Positions 50,851 to 63,400 of a stretch of 64,000 bases of DNA are shown here, one piece after another (positions within the stretch are counted from its first letter, which is position 1; each line of letters starts with the position of its first letter). Where the stretch lies: the NCBI RefSeq assembly GCF_051014685.1, contig NW_027479393.1, positions 1-64,000 on the forward strand, given 5' to 3'. This stretch comes from Ptiloglossa arizonensis. Its lineage: Eukaryota > Arthropoda > Insecta > Hymenoptera > Colletidae. The notes beneath the pieces were generated by a model. That model was given only the letters and a program-made list of their open reading frames with translations, ran no database searches and was not told the origin of the DNA. The position numbers were made by a program, and so were the translations under genes.

Positions 50851-53340
50851 GATATGGGAGTTTGAAGCCAAGAAATGGTTGAGAAGGCAAACAATTTTTC
50901 GCAATTCTGCTGCTCCAAACGCTTAACCAGAATGGCCTAGGGAAAAAATACACATACCGTTGTAATCGGCGAGTTTCTACTTTCAGGTGCAACAGGAATT
51001 TTTGGGTTAGGTCAATCCGTTCGCGATATATGGGAGTTTGAAGCCAAGAAATGGTTGAGAAGGCAAAAAATTTTTCGCAATTCTGCTGCTCCAAACGCTT
51101 AACCAGAATTGCCTAGGGAAAAAATACACATACCGCTGTAATCGGGCGAGTTTCTACTTTCAGATGCAATAGGAATTTTTGGGTTAGGTCAATCCGTTCG
51201 CGAGATATGGGAGTTTGAAGCCAAGAAATGGTTGAGAAGGTAAAACGTTTTTTGCAATTCTGCTGCTCCAAACGCTTAACAAGAGTGCCCTAGGGAAAAA
51301 ATACGCATACCGTTGTAATCGGCGAGTTTCTACTTTCAGGTGCAACAGGAATTTTTGGGTTAGGTCAATCCGTTCGCGATATATGGGAGTTTGAAGCCAA
51401 GAAATGGTTGAGAAGGCAAAAAATTGTTCGCTATTCTGCTGCTTCAAACGCTTAACAAGAATGGCCTAGAGAAAAAATACACATACCTTTGTTTCACGGG
51501 CGAGTTTCTTCTTTCAGATGCAACAGGAATTTTTGGGTTAGGTCAATCCGTTCGCGAGATATGGGAGTTTGAATCTAAGAAATGGTAAAGAAGACAACAA
51601 ATTGTTCGCACTGCTGCTGCTCCAAACGCTTAACTAGAATGGCCTAGGGAAAAAATACACATACCGTTGTAATCGGGCGAGTTTCTACTTTCAGACGCAA
51701 CAGGATCTTTTGGGTTAGGTCAATCCGTTCGCGTGATATGGGAGTTTGAAGCCAAGAAATGGTTGAGAAGGCAAACAATTTTTCGCAATTCTGCTGCTCC
51801 AAACGCTTAACCAGAATGGCCTAGGGAAGAAATACACATACCGTTGTAATCGGCGAGTTTCTACTTTCAGGTGCAACAGGAATTTTTGGGTTAGGTCAAT
51901 CCGTTCGCGATATATGGGAGTTTGAAGCCAAGAAATGGTTGAGAAGGCAAAAAATTTTTCGCAATTCTGCTGCTCCAAACGCTTAACCAGAATTGCCTAG
52001 GGAAAAAATACACATACCGCTGTAATCGGGCGAGTTTCTACTTTCAGATGCAATAGGAATTTTTGGGTTAGGTCAATCCGTTCGCGAGATATGGGAGTTT
52101 GAAGCCAAGAAATGGTTGAGAAGGTAAAACGTTTTTTGCAATTCTGCTGCTCCAAACGCTTAACCATAGTGCCCTAGGGAAAAAATACGCATATCGTTGT
52201 AATCGGGCGAGTTTCTACTTTCAGATGCAATAGGAATTTTTGGGTTACGTCAATCCGTTCGCGAGATTTTGGAGTTTGAAGCTAAGAAATGGTTGAGAAG
52301 GCAAAAAATTTTTCGCATTTCTGCTGCTCCAAACGCATAACCAGAATGGCCTAGGGAAAAAATACACATACCGTTGTAATCGGGCGAGATTCTACTTTCA
52401 GACGGAACAGGAATTTTTGGGTTAGGTCAATCCGTTCGCCAGATATGGGAGTTTGAAGCCAAGAAATGGTTGAGAAGGCAAACAATTTTACGCTATTCTG
52501 CTGCTCCAAACGCTTAACCAGAATGGCCTAGGGAAAAAATACACATACCGTTGTAATCGGGCGAGTTTCTTCTTTCAGATGCAACAAGAATTTTTGGGTT
52601 AGGTCAATCCGTTCGCGAGATATGGGGGTTTGAAGCTAAGAAATGGTAAAGAAGACAACAAATTTTTCGCACTTCTGCTGCTCCAAACGCTTAACCAGAA
52701 TGGCCTAGGGAAAAAATACACATACCGTTGTAATCGGGCGAGTTTCTACTTTCAGACGCAACAGGAATTTTTGGGTTAGGTGAATCCGTTCGCGAGATAT
52801 GGGAGTATGAAGCCAAGAAATGGTTGAGAATGCAAACAATTTTTCGCTATTCTGCTGCTCCAAACTCTTAACCAGAATGTGCTAGGGAGAAAATACACAA
52901 ACCGTTGTAATCGGGCGAGTTTCTACTTTCACACGCAACAGGAATTTTTGGGTTAGGTCTATCCGTTCGCGAGATATGGGAGTTTGAAGCCAAGAAATGG
53001 TTGAGAAGGCATACAATTTTTGGTAATTCTGCTGATCCAAACGCTTAACCAGAATGCCCTAGGGAAAAAATATACATACCGCTGTAGTCGGGCGAGTTTA
53101 TACTTTCTGATGCAATAGGAATTTTTGGGTTAGGTCCATCCGTTCGCTAGATATGGCAGTTTGAAGCCAAGAAATGGTAAAGAAGACAACAAATTTTTCG
53201 CACTTCTGCTGCTCCAGACGCTTAACCAGAATGGCCTAGGGAAAAAATACACATACCGTTGTAATCGGGCGAGTTTCTATTATCAGATGCAATAGGAATT
53301 TTTGGGTTAGGTCAATCCGTTCGCGAGATATGGGAGTTTG
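50851..53340. repeat. 2.3-2.5 kb block repeated at about 55,628-57,940
   Basis: These blocks match at a shift of 4,777 bp (27 monomers minus two) and, after about 52,560, at 4,600 bp. The left copy has one additional monomer near 52,560-52,735 (with ACAAGAATTTTTGGG and GGGGGTTTGAAGC). Both copies contain three 176-bp subtype monomers and an odd junction with an extra base where others read TTTGTAATCGGG: TTTGTTTCACGGG near 51,488 and TTTGTTCATCGGG near 56,265. Confidence 0.85.
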
Positions 53341-56300
53341 AAGCTAAGGAATGGTTAAGAAGGCAACAAATTTTTCGCACTTCTGCTGCTCCAAACGCTT
53401 GACCAGAATGGCCTAGGGAAAAAATACACATACCGTTGTAATCGGGCGAGTTTCTACTTTCAGACGCAACAGGATCTTTTGGGTTAGGTCAATCCGTTCG
53501 CGTGATATGGGAGTTTGAAGCCAAGAAATGGTTGAGAAGGCAAAAAATTTTTCGCATTTCTGCTGCTCCAAACGCATAACCAGAATGGCCTAGGGAAAAA
53601 ATATACATACCGTTGTAATGGGGCGAGTTTCTACTTTCAGATGCAATAGGAATTTTTGGGTTAGGTCAATCCGTTCGCGAGTTATGGGACTTTGAAGCTA
53701 AGGAATGGTTGAGAAGGCATACAATTTTTCGCAATTCTGCTGATCCAAACGCTTAACCAGAATGCCCTAGGGAAAAAATACACATACCGCTGTAGTCAAG
53801 CGAGTTTATACTTTCAGATGCAATAGGAATTTTTGGGTTAGGTGTATTCGTTCGCGAGATATGGGAGTTTGAAGCCAAGAAATGGTTGAGAAGGCAAAAA
53901 ATTTTTCGCAATTCTGCTGCTCCAAACGCTTAACCAGAATGTGCTAGGGAGAAAATACACAAACCGTTGTAATCGGGCGAGTTTCTTCTTTCAGATGCAA
54001 CAGGAATTTTTGGGTTAGGTCAATCCGTTCGCGAGATATGGGAGTTTGAAGCCAAGAAATGGTTGAGAAGGCATACAATTTTTGGTAATTCTGCTGATCC
54101 AAACGCTTAACCAGAATGCCCTAGGGAAAAAATATACATACCGCTGTAGTCGGGCGAGTTTATACTTTCTGATGCAATAGGAATTTTTGGGTTAGGTCCA
54201 TCCGTTCGCTAGATATGGCAGTTTGAAGCCAAGAAATGGTTGAGAAGGCAAAAAATTTTTCGCAATTCTGCTGCTCCAAACGCTTAACCAGAATGGCCTA
54301 GGGAAAAAATACACATACCGTTGTAATCGGGGCGAGTTTCTATTATCAGATGCAATAGGAATTTTTGGGTTATGTCAATCCGTTCGCGAGATATGGGAGT
54401 TTGAAGCTAAGAAATGGTTAAGAGGCAACAAATTTTTCGCACTTCTGCTGCTCCAAACGCTTGACCAGAATGGCCTAGGGAAAAAATGCACATACCGTCG
54501 TAATCGGGCGTGTTTCTACTTTCAGACGCAACAGGAATTTCTGGGTTAGGTCAATCCGTTCGCGAGATATGGGAGTTTGAAGCCAAGAAATGGTTGAGAA
54601 GGCAAAAAATTGTTCGCTATTCTGCTGCTTCAAACGCTTGACCAGAATGGCCTAGGGAAAAAATACACATACCGTTGTAATCGGGCGAGTTTCTTCTTTC
54701 AGATGCAACAGGAATTTTTGGGTTAGGTCAATCCGTTCGCGAGATATGGGAGTTTGAAGCCAAGAAATGGTTGAGAAGGCAAAAAATTGTTCGCTATTCT
54801 GCTGCTTCAAACGCTTAACAAGAATGGCCTAGAGAAAAAATACACATACCTTTGTAATCGGGCGAGTTTCTTCTTTCAGATGCAACAGGAATTTTTGGGT
54901 TAGGTCAATCCGTTCGCGAGATATGGGAGTTTGAAGCTAAGAAATGGTAAAGAAGACAACAAATTGTTCGCACTGCTGCTGCTCCAAACGCTTAACTAGA
55001 ATGGCCTAGGGAAAAAATACACATACCGTTGTAATCGGGCGAGTTTCTACTTTCAGACGCAACAGGATCTTTTGGGTTAGGTCAATCCGTTCGCGTGATA
55101 TGGGAGTTTGAAGCCAAGAAATGGTTGAGAAGGCAAACAATTTTTGGTAATTCTGCTGATCCAAACGCTTAACCAGAATGCCCTAGGGAAAAAATATACA
55201 TACCGCTGTAGTCGGGCGAGTTTATACTTTCTGATGCAATAGGAATTTTTGGGTTAGGTCCATCCGTTCGCTAGATATGGCAGTTTGAAGCCAAGAAATG
55301 GTAAAGAAGACAACAAATTTTTCGCACTTCTGCTGCTCCAGACGCTTAACCAGAATGGCCTAGGGAAAAAATACACATACCGTTGTAATCGGGCGAGTTT
55401 CTATTATCAGATGCAATAGGAATTTTTGGGTTAGGTCAATCCGTTCGCGAGATATGGGAGTTTGAAGCTAAGGAATGGTTAAGAAGGCAACAAATTTTTC
55501 GCACTTCTGCTGCTCCAAACGCTTGACCAGAATGGCCTAGGGAAAAAATACACATACCGTCGTAATCGGGCGTGTTTCTACTTTCAGACGCAACAGGAAT
55601 TTTTGGGTTAGGTCAATCCCTTCGCGAGATATGGGAGTTTGAAGCCAAGAAATGGTTGAGAAGGCAAACAATTTTTCGCAATTCTGCTGCTCCAAACGCT
55701 TAACCAGAATGGCCTAGGGAAAAAATACACATACCGTTGTAATCGGCGAGTTTCTACTTTCAGGTGCAACAGGAATTTTTGGGTTAGGTCAATCCGTTCG
55801 CGATATATGGGAGTTTGAAGCCAAGAAATGGTTGAGAAGGCAAAAAATTTTTCGCAATTCTGCTGCTCCAAACGCTTAACCAGAATTGCCTAGGGAAAAA
55901 ATACACATACCGCTGTAATCGGGCGAGTTTCTACTTTCAGATGCAATAGGAATATTTGGGTTAGGTCAATCCGTTCGCGAGATATGGGAGTTTGAAGCCA
56001 AGAAATGGTTGAGAAGGTAAAACGTTTTTTGCAATTCTGCTGCTCCAAACGCTTAACAAGAGTGCCCTAGGGAGAAAATACGCATACCGTTGTAATCGGC
56101 GAGTTTCTACTTTCAGGTGCAACAGGAATTTTTGGGTTAGGTCAATCCGTTCGCGATATATGGGAGTTTGAAGCCAAGAAATGGTTGAGAAGGCAAAAAA
56201 TTGTTCGCTATTCTGCTGCTTCAAACGCTTAACAAGAATGGCCTAGAGAAAAAATACACATACCTTTGTTCATCGGGCGAGTTTCTTCTTTCAGATGCAA

Positions 56301-58661
56301 CAGGAATTTTTGGGTTAGGTCAATCCGTTCGCGAGATATGGGAGTTTGAAGCTAAGAAATGGTAAAGAAGACAACAAATTGTTCGCACTGCTGCTGCTCC
56401 AAACGCTTAACTAGAATGGCCTAGGGAAAAAATACACATACCGTTGTAATCGGGCGAGTTTCTACTTTCAGACGCAACAGGATCTTTTGGGTTAGGTCAA
56501 TCCGTTCGCGTGATATGGGAGTTTGAAGCCAAGAAATGGTTGAGAAGGCAAAAAATTTTTCGCAATTCTGCTGCTCCAAACGCTTAACCAGAATGGCCTA
56601 GGGAAGAAATACACATACCGTTGTAATCGGCGAGTTTCTACTTTCAGGTGCAACAGGAATTTTTGGGTTAGGTCAATCCGTTCGCGATATATGGGAGTTT
56701 GAAGCCAAGAAATGGTTGAGAAGGCAAAAAATTTTTCGCAATTCTGCTGCTCCAAACGCTTAACCAGAATTGCCTAGGGAAAAAATACACATACCGCTGT
56801 AATCGGGCGAGTTTCTACTTTCAGATGCAATAGGAATTTTTGGGTTAGGTCAATCCGTTCGCGAGATATGGGAGTTTGAAGCCAAGAAATGGTTGAGAAG
56901 GTAAAACGTTTTTTGCAATTCTGCTGCTCCAAACGCTTAACCATAGTGCCCTAGGGAAAAAATACGCATATCGTTGTAATCGGGCGAGTTTCTACTTTCA
57001 GATGCAATAGGAATTTTTGGGTTACGTCAATCCGTTCGCGAGATTTTGGAGTTTGAAGCTAAGAAATGGTTGAGAAGGCAAAAAATTTTTCGCATTTCTG
57101 CTGCTCCAAACGCATAACCAGAATGGCCTAGGGAAAAAATACACATACCGTTGTAATCGGGCGAGATTCTACTTTCAGACGGAACAGGAATTTTTGGGTT
57201 AGGTCAATCCGTTCGCGAGATATGGGAGTTTGAAGCCAAGAAATGGTTGAGAAGGCAAACAATTTTTCGCTATTCTGCTGCTCCAAACGCTTAACCAGAA
57301 TGGCCTAGGGAAAAAATACACATACCGTTGTAATCGGGCGAGTTTCTACTTTCAGACGCAACAGGAATTTTTGGGTTAGGTCAATCCGTTCGCGAGATAT
57401 GGGAGTATGAAGCCAAGAAATGGTTGAGAATGCAAACAATTTTTCGCTATTCTGCTGCTCCAAACTCTTAACCAGAATGTGCTAGGGAGAAAATACACAA
57501 ACCGTTGTAATCGGGCGAGTTTCTACTTTCACACGCAACAGGAATTTTTGGGTTAGGTCTATCCGTTCGCGAGATATGGGAGTTTGAAGCCAAGAAATGG
57601 TTGAGAAGGCATACAATTTTTGGTAATTCTGCTGATCCAAACGCTTAACCAGAATGCCCTAGGGAAAAAATATACATACCGCTGTAGTCGGGCGAGTTTA
57701 TACTTTCTGATGCAATAGGAATTTTTGGGTTAGGTCCATCCGTTCGCTAGATATGGCAGTTTGAAGCCAAGAAATGGTAAAGAAGACAACAAATTTTTCG
57801 CACTTCTGCTGCTCCAAACGCTTAACCAGAATGGCCTAGGGAAAAAATACACATACCGTTGTAATCGGGCGAGTTTCTATTATCAGATGCAATGGGAATT
57901 TTTGGGTTAGGTCAATCCGTTCGCGAGATATGGGAGTTTGAAGCCAAGAAATGGTTGAGAAGGCAAAAAATTGTTCGCTATTCTGCTGCTTCAAACGCTT
58001 AACCAGAATTGCCTAGGGAAAAAATACACATACCGCTGTAATCGGGCGAGTTTCTACTTTCAGATGCAATAGGAATTTTTGGGTTAGGTCAATCCGTTCG
58101 CGAGATATGGGAGTTTGAAGCCAAGAAATGGTTGAGAAGGTAAAACGTTTTTTGCAATTCTGCTGCTCCAAACGCTTAACCAGAGTGCCCTAGGGAAAAA
58201 ATACGCATATCGTTGTAATCGGGCGAGTTTCTACTTTCAGATGCAATAGGAATTTTTGGGTTAGGACAATCCGTTCGCGAGATATGGGAGTTTGAAGCCA
58301 AGAAATGGTTGAGAAGGCAAAAAATTGTTCGCTATTCTGCTGCTTCAAACGCTTGACCAGAATAGCCTAGGGAAAAAATACACATACCGTTGTAATCGGG
58401 CGAGTTTCTTCTTTCAGATGCAACAGGAATTTTTGGGTTAGGTCAATCCGTTCGCGAGATATGGGAGTTTGAAGCCAAGAAATGGTTGAGAAGGTAAAAC
58501 GTTTTTTGAAATTCTGCTGCTCCAAACGCTTAACCAGAGTGCCCTAGGGAAAAAATACGCATATCGTTGTAATCGGGCGAGTTTCTACTTTCAGATGCAA
58601 TAGGAATTTTTGGGTTAGGTGTATTCGTTCGCGAGATATGGGAGTTTGAAGCCAAGAAATG

Positions 58662-59910
58662 GTTAAGAAGGCAACAAATTTTTCGCACTTCTGCTGCTCC
58701 AAACGCTTGACCAGAATGGCCTAGGGAAAAAATACACATACCGTCGTAATCGGGCGTGTTCCTACTTTCAGACGCAACAGGAATTTTTGGGTTAGGTCAA
58801 TCCGTTCGCGAGATATGGGAGTTTGAAGCCAAGAAATGGTTGAGAAGGCAAAAAATTGTTCGCTATTCTGCTGCTTCAAACGCTTGACCAGAATGGCCTA
58901 GGGAAAAAATACACATACCGTTGTAATCGGGCGAGTTTCTTCTTTCAGATGCAACAGGAATTTTTGGGTTAGGTCAATCCGTTCGCGAGATATGGGAGTT
59001 TGAAGCCAAGAAATGGTTGAGAAGGCAAAAAATTGTTCGCTATTCTGCTGCTTCAAACGCTTAACAAGAATGGCCTAGAGAAAAAATACACATACCGTTG
59101 TAATCGGGCGAGTTTCTTCTTTCAGATGCAACAGGAATTTTTGGGTTAGGTCAATCCGTTCGCGAGATATGGGAGTTTGAAGCTAAGAAATGGTAAAGAA
59201 GACAACAAATTGTTCGCACTACTGCTGCTCCAAACGCTTAACTAGAATGGCCTAGGGAAAAAATACACATACCGTTGTAATCGGGCGAGTTTCTACTTTC
59301 AGACGCAACAGGATCTTTTGGGTTAGGTCAATCCGTTCGCGTGATATGGGAGATTGAAGCCAAGAAATGGTTGAGAAGGCAAAAATTTTTTCGCAATTCT
59401 GCTGCTCCAAACGCTTAACCAGAATGGCCTAGGGAAAAAATACACATACCGTTGTAATCGGCGAGTTTCTACTTTCAGGTGCAACAGGAATTTTTGGGTT
59501 AGGTCAATCCGTTCGCGATATATGGGAGTTTGAAGCCAAGAAATGGTTGAGAAGGCAAAAAATTTTTCGCAATTCTGCTGCTCCAAACGCTTAACCAGAA
59601 TTGCCTAGGGAAAAAATACACATACCGCTGTAAACGGGCGAGTTTCTACTTTCAGATGCAATAGGAATTTTTGGGTTAAGTCAATCCGTTCGCGAGATAT
59701 GGGAGTTTGAAGCCAAGAAATGGTTGAGAAGGTAAAACGTTTTTTGCAATTCTGCTGCTCCAAACGCTTAACCAGAGTGCCCTAGGGAAAAAATACGCAT
59801 ATCGTTGTAATCGGGCGAGTTTCTACTTTCAGATGCAATAGGAATTTTTGGGTTACGTCAATCCGTTCGCGAGATTTGGGAGTTTGAAGCTAAGAAATGG
59901 TTGAGAAGGC
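58662..59910. repeat. 1.25-kb block repeated at about 61,138-62,386
   Basis: ACCGTCGTAATCGGGCGTG at 58,740 and 61,216 and the following seven monomers correspond at a shift of 2,476 bp (14 monomers minus two). One difference is TTCCTACTTTC near 58,759 against TTTCTACTTTC. The distance resembles the domain C 14-mer period, but the monomer subtypes are different, so I regard the equality as coincidental. Confidence 0.82.
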
Positions 59911-60439
59911 AACAAATTGTTCGCACTACTGCTGCTCCAAACGCTTAACTAGAATGGCCTAGGGAAAAAATACACATACCGTTGTAATCGGGCGAGTTTC
60001 TACTTTCAGACGCAACAGGATCTTTTGGGTTAGGTCAATCCGTTCGCGTGATATGGGAGATTGAAGCCAAGAAATGGTTGAGAAGGCAAAAATTTTTTCG
60101 CAATTCTGCTGCTCCAAACGCTTAACCAGAATGGCCTAGGGAAAAAATACACATACCGTTGTAATCGGCGAGTTTCTACTTTCAGGTGCAACAGGAATTT
60201 TTGGGTTAGGTCAATCCGTTCGCGATATATGGGAGTTTGAAGCCAAGAAATGGTTGAGAAGGCAAAAAATTTTTCGCAATTCTGCTGCTCCAAACGCTTA
60301 ACCAGAATTGCCTAGGGAAAAAATACACATACCGCTGTAATCGGGCGAGTTTCTACTTTCAGATGCAATAGGAATTTTTGGGTTAAGTCAATCCGTTCGC
60401 GAGATATGGGAGTTTGAAGCCAAGAAATGGTTGAGAAGG
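59204..60439. repeat. 707-bp-spaced duplication of a 3-monomer cassette
   Basis: 59,204-59,732 and 59,911-60,439 share the rare GGGAGATTGAAGCC together with GGCAAAAATTTTTTCGC, followed by the 176-bp subtype and a GGGTTAAGTCAATCC monomer. The spacing is four monomers minus one base. The intervening monomer (with GGTAAAACG) is present only in the left copy. CGCTGTAAACGGG near 59,627 is a private change of the left copy. Confidence 0.84.
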
Positions 60440-63400
60440 CAAAAAATTTTTCGCAATTCTGCTGCTCCAAACGCTTAACCAGAATGGCCTAGGGAAAAAA
60501 TACACATACCGTTGTAATCGGGCGAGTTTCTACTTTCAGACGCAACAGGAATTTTTGGGTTAGGTCAATCCGTTCGCGAGATATGGGAGTATGAAGCCAA
60601 GAAATGGTTGAGAATGCAAACAATTTTTCGCTATTCTGCTGCTCCAAACTCTTAACCAGAATGTGCTAGGGAGAAAATACACAAACCTTTGTAATCGGGC
60701 GAGTTTCTACTTTCACACGCAACAGGAATTTTTGGGTTAGGTCTATCCGTTCGCGAGATATGGGAGTTTGAAGCCAAGAAATGGTTGAGAAGGCATACAA
60801 TTTTTGGTAATTCTGCTGATCCAAACGCTTAACCAGAATGCCCTAGGGAAAAAATATACATACCGCTGTAGTCGGGCGAGTTTATACTTTCTGATGCAAT
60901 AGGAATTTTTGGGTTAGGTCCATCCGTTCGCTAGATATGGCAGTTTGAAGCCAAGAAATGGTAAAGAAGACAACAAATTTTTCGCAATTCTGCTGCTCCA
61001 AACGCTTAACCAGAATGGCCTAGGGAAAAAATACACATACCGTTGTAATCGGGCGAGTTTCTATTATCAGATGCAATAGGAATTTTTGGGTTAGGTCAAT
61101 CCGTTCGCGAGATATGGGAGTTTGAAGCTAAGAAATGGTTAAGAAGGCAACAAATTTTTCGCACTTCTGCTGCTCCAAACGCTTGACCAGAATGGCCTAG
61201 GGAAAAAATACACATACCGTCGTAATCGGGCGTGTTTCTACTTTCAGACGCAACAGGAATTTTTGGGTTAGGTCAATCCGTTCGCGAGATATGGGAGTTT
61301 GAAGCCAAGAAATGGTTGAGAAGGCAAAAAATTGTTCGCTATTCTGCTGCTTCAAACGCTTGACCAGAATGGCCTAGGGAAAGAATACACATACCGTTGT
61401 AATCGGGCGAGTTTCTTCTTTCAGATGCAACAGGAATTTTTGGGTTAGGTCAATCCGTTCGCGAGATATGGGAGTTTGAAGCCAAGAAATGGTTGAGAAG
61501 GCAAAAAATTGTTCGCTATTCTGCTGCTTCAAACGCTTAACAAGAATGGCCTAGAGAAAAAATACACATACCGTTGTAATCGGGCGAGTTTCTTCTTTCA
61601 GATGCAACAGGAATTTTTGGGTTAGGTCAATCCGTTCGCGAGATATGGGAGTTTGAAGCTAAGAAATGGTAAAGAAGACAACAAATTGTTCGCACTACTG
61701 CTGCTCCAAACGCTTAACTAGAATGGCCTAGGGAAAAAATACACATACCGTTGTAATCGGGCGAGTTTCTACTTTCAGACGCAACAGGATCTTTTGGGTT
61801 AGGTCAATCCGTTCGCGTGATATGGGAGTTTGAAGCCAAGAAATGGTTGAGAAGGCAAACAATTTTTCGCAATTCTGCTGCTCCAAACGCTTAACCAGAA
61901 TGGCCTAGGGAAAAAATACACATACCGTTGTAATCGGCGAGTTTCTACTTTCAGGTGCAACAGGAATTTTTGGGTTAGGTCAATCCGTTCGCGATATATG
62001 GGAGTTTGAAGCCAAGAAATGGTTGAGAAGGCAAAAAATTTTTCGCAATTCTGCTGCTCCAAACGCTTAACCAGAATTGCCTAGGGAAAAAATACACATA
62101 CCGCTGTAATCGGGCGAGTTTCTACTTTCAGATGCAATAGGAATTTTTGGGTTAGGTCAATCCGTTCGCGAGATATGGGAGTTTGAAGCCAAGAAATGGT
62201 TGAGAAGGTAAAACGTTTTTTGCAATTCTGCTGCTCCAAACGCTTAACCAGAGTGCCCTAGGGAAAAAATACGCATATCGTTGTAATCGGGCGAGTTTCT
62301 ACTTTCAGATGCAATAGGAATTTTTGGGTTACGTCAATCCGTTCGCGAGATTTGGGAGTTTGAAGCTAAGAAATGGTTGAGAAGGCAAAAAATTTTTCGC
62401 ACTTCTGCTGCTCCAAACGCATAACCAGAATGGCCTAGGGAAAAAATACACATACCGTTGTAATGGGGCGAGTTTCTACTTTCAGATGCAATAGGAATTT
62501 TTGGGTTAGGTCAAACCGTTCGCGAGATATGGGAGTTTGAAGCGAAGAAATGGTTGAGAAGACAATAAATTTTTCGCAATTCTGCTGCTCCAATCGCTTA
62601 ACCAGAATGGCCTAAGGGAAAAATACACGTACCGTTGTAATCGGGCGAGTTTCTACTTTCAGATGCAATAGGAATTTTTGGGTTACGTCAATCCGTTCGC
62701 GAGATTTGGGAGTTTGAATCTAAGAAATGGTTGAGAAGACAACAAATTTTTCGCAATTCTGCTGCTCCAAACGCTTAACCAGAATGGCCTAGGGAAAAAA
62801 TACACATACCGCTGTAATCGGGCGAGTTTCTACTTTCAGACGCAATAGGAATTTTTGGGTTAGGTCAATCCGTTCGCGAGATATGGGTGTTTGAAGCCAA
62901 GAAATGGTTGAGAAGGCAAAAAATTGTTCGCTATTCTGCTGCTTCAAACGCTTGACCAGAATAGCCTAGGGAAAAAATACACATACCGTTGTAATCGGGC
63001 GAGTTTCTTCTTTCAGATGCAACAGGAATTTTTGGGTTAGGTCAATCCGTTCGCGAGATATGGGAGTTTGAAGCCAAGAAATGGTTGAGAAGGTAAAACG
63101 TTTTTTGAAATTCTGCTGCTCCAAACGCTTAACCAGAGTGCCCTAGGGAAAAAATACGCATACCGTTGTAATGGGGCGAGATTCTACTTTCAGACGGAAC
63201 AGGAATTTTTGGGTTAGGTCAATCCGTTCGCGAGATATGGGAGTTTGAAGCCAAGAAATGGTTGAGAAGGCAAACAATTTTTCGCTATTCTGCTGCTCCA
63301 AACGCTTAACCAGAACGGCCTAGGGAAAAAATACACATACCGTTGTAATCGGGCGAGTTTCTTCTTTCAGATGCAACAAGAATTTTTGGGTTAGGTCAAT

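Noticed and set aside
50831..51094. Family of eleven 87-residue minus-strand reading frames in domain E
   Set aside because: All eleven coincide with the 176-bp subtype: the one-base loss in ATCGGCGAG moves the reading frame and avoids a stop. They too open at TTG. Their similarity to each other reflects block duplication, not protein conservation.
58662..62386. Continuation of the domain C 14-mer HOR in domain E because of the 2,476-bp shift
   Set aside because: The monomer subtypes and their order differ from domain C, and the shift applies only to a 1.25-kb stretch, so the equal period appears coincidental.
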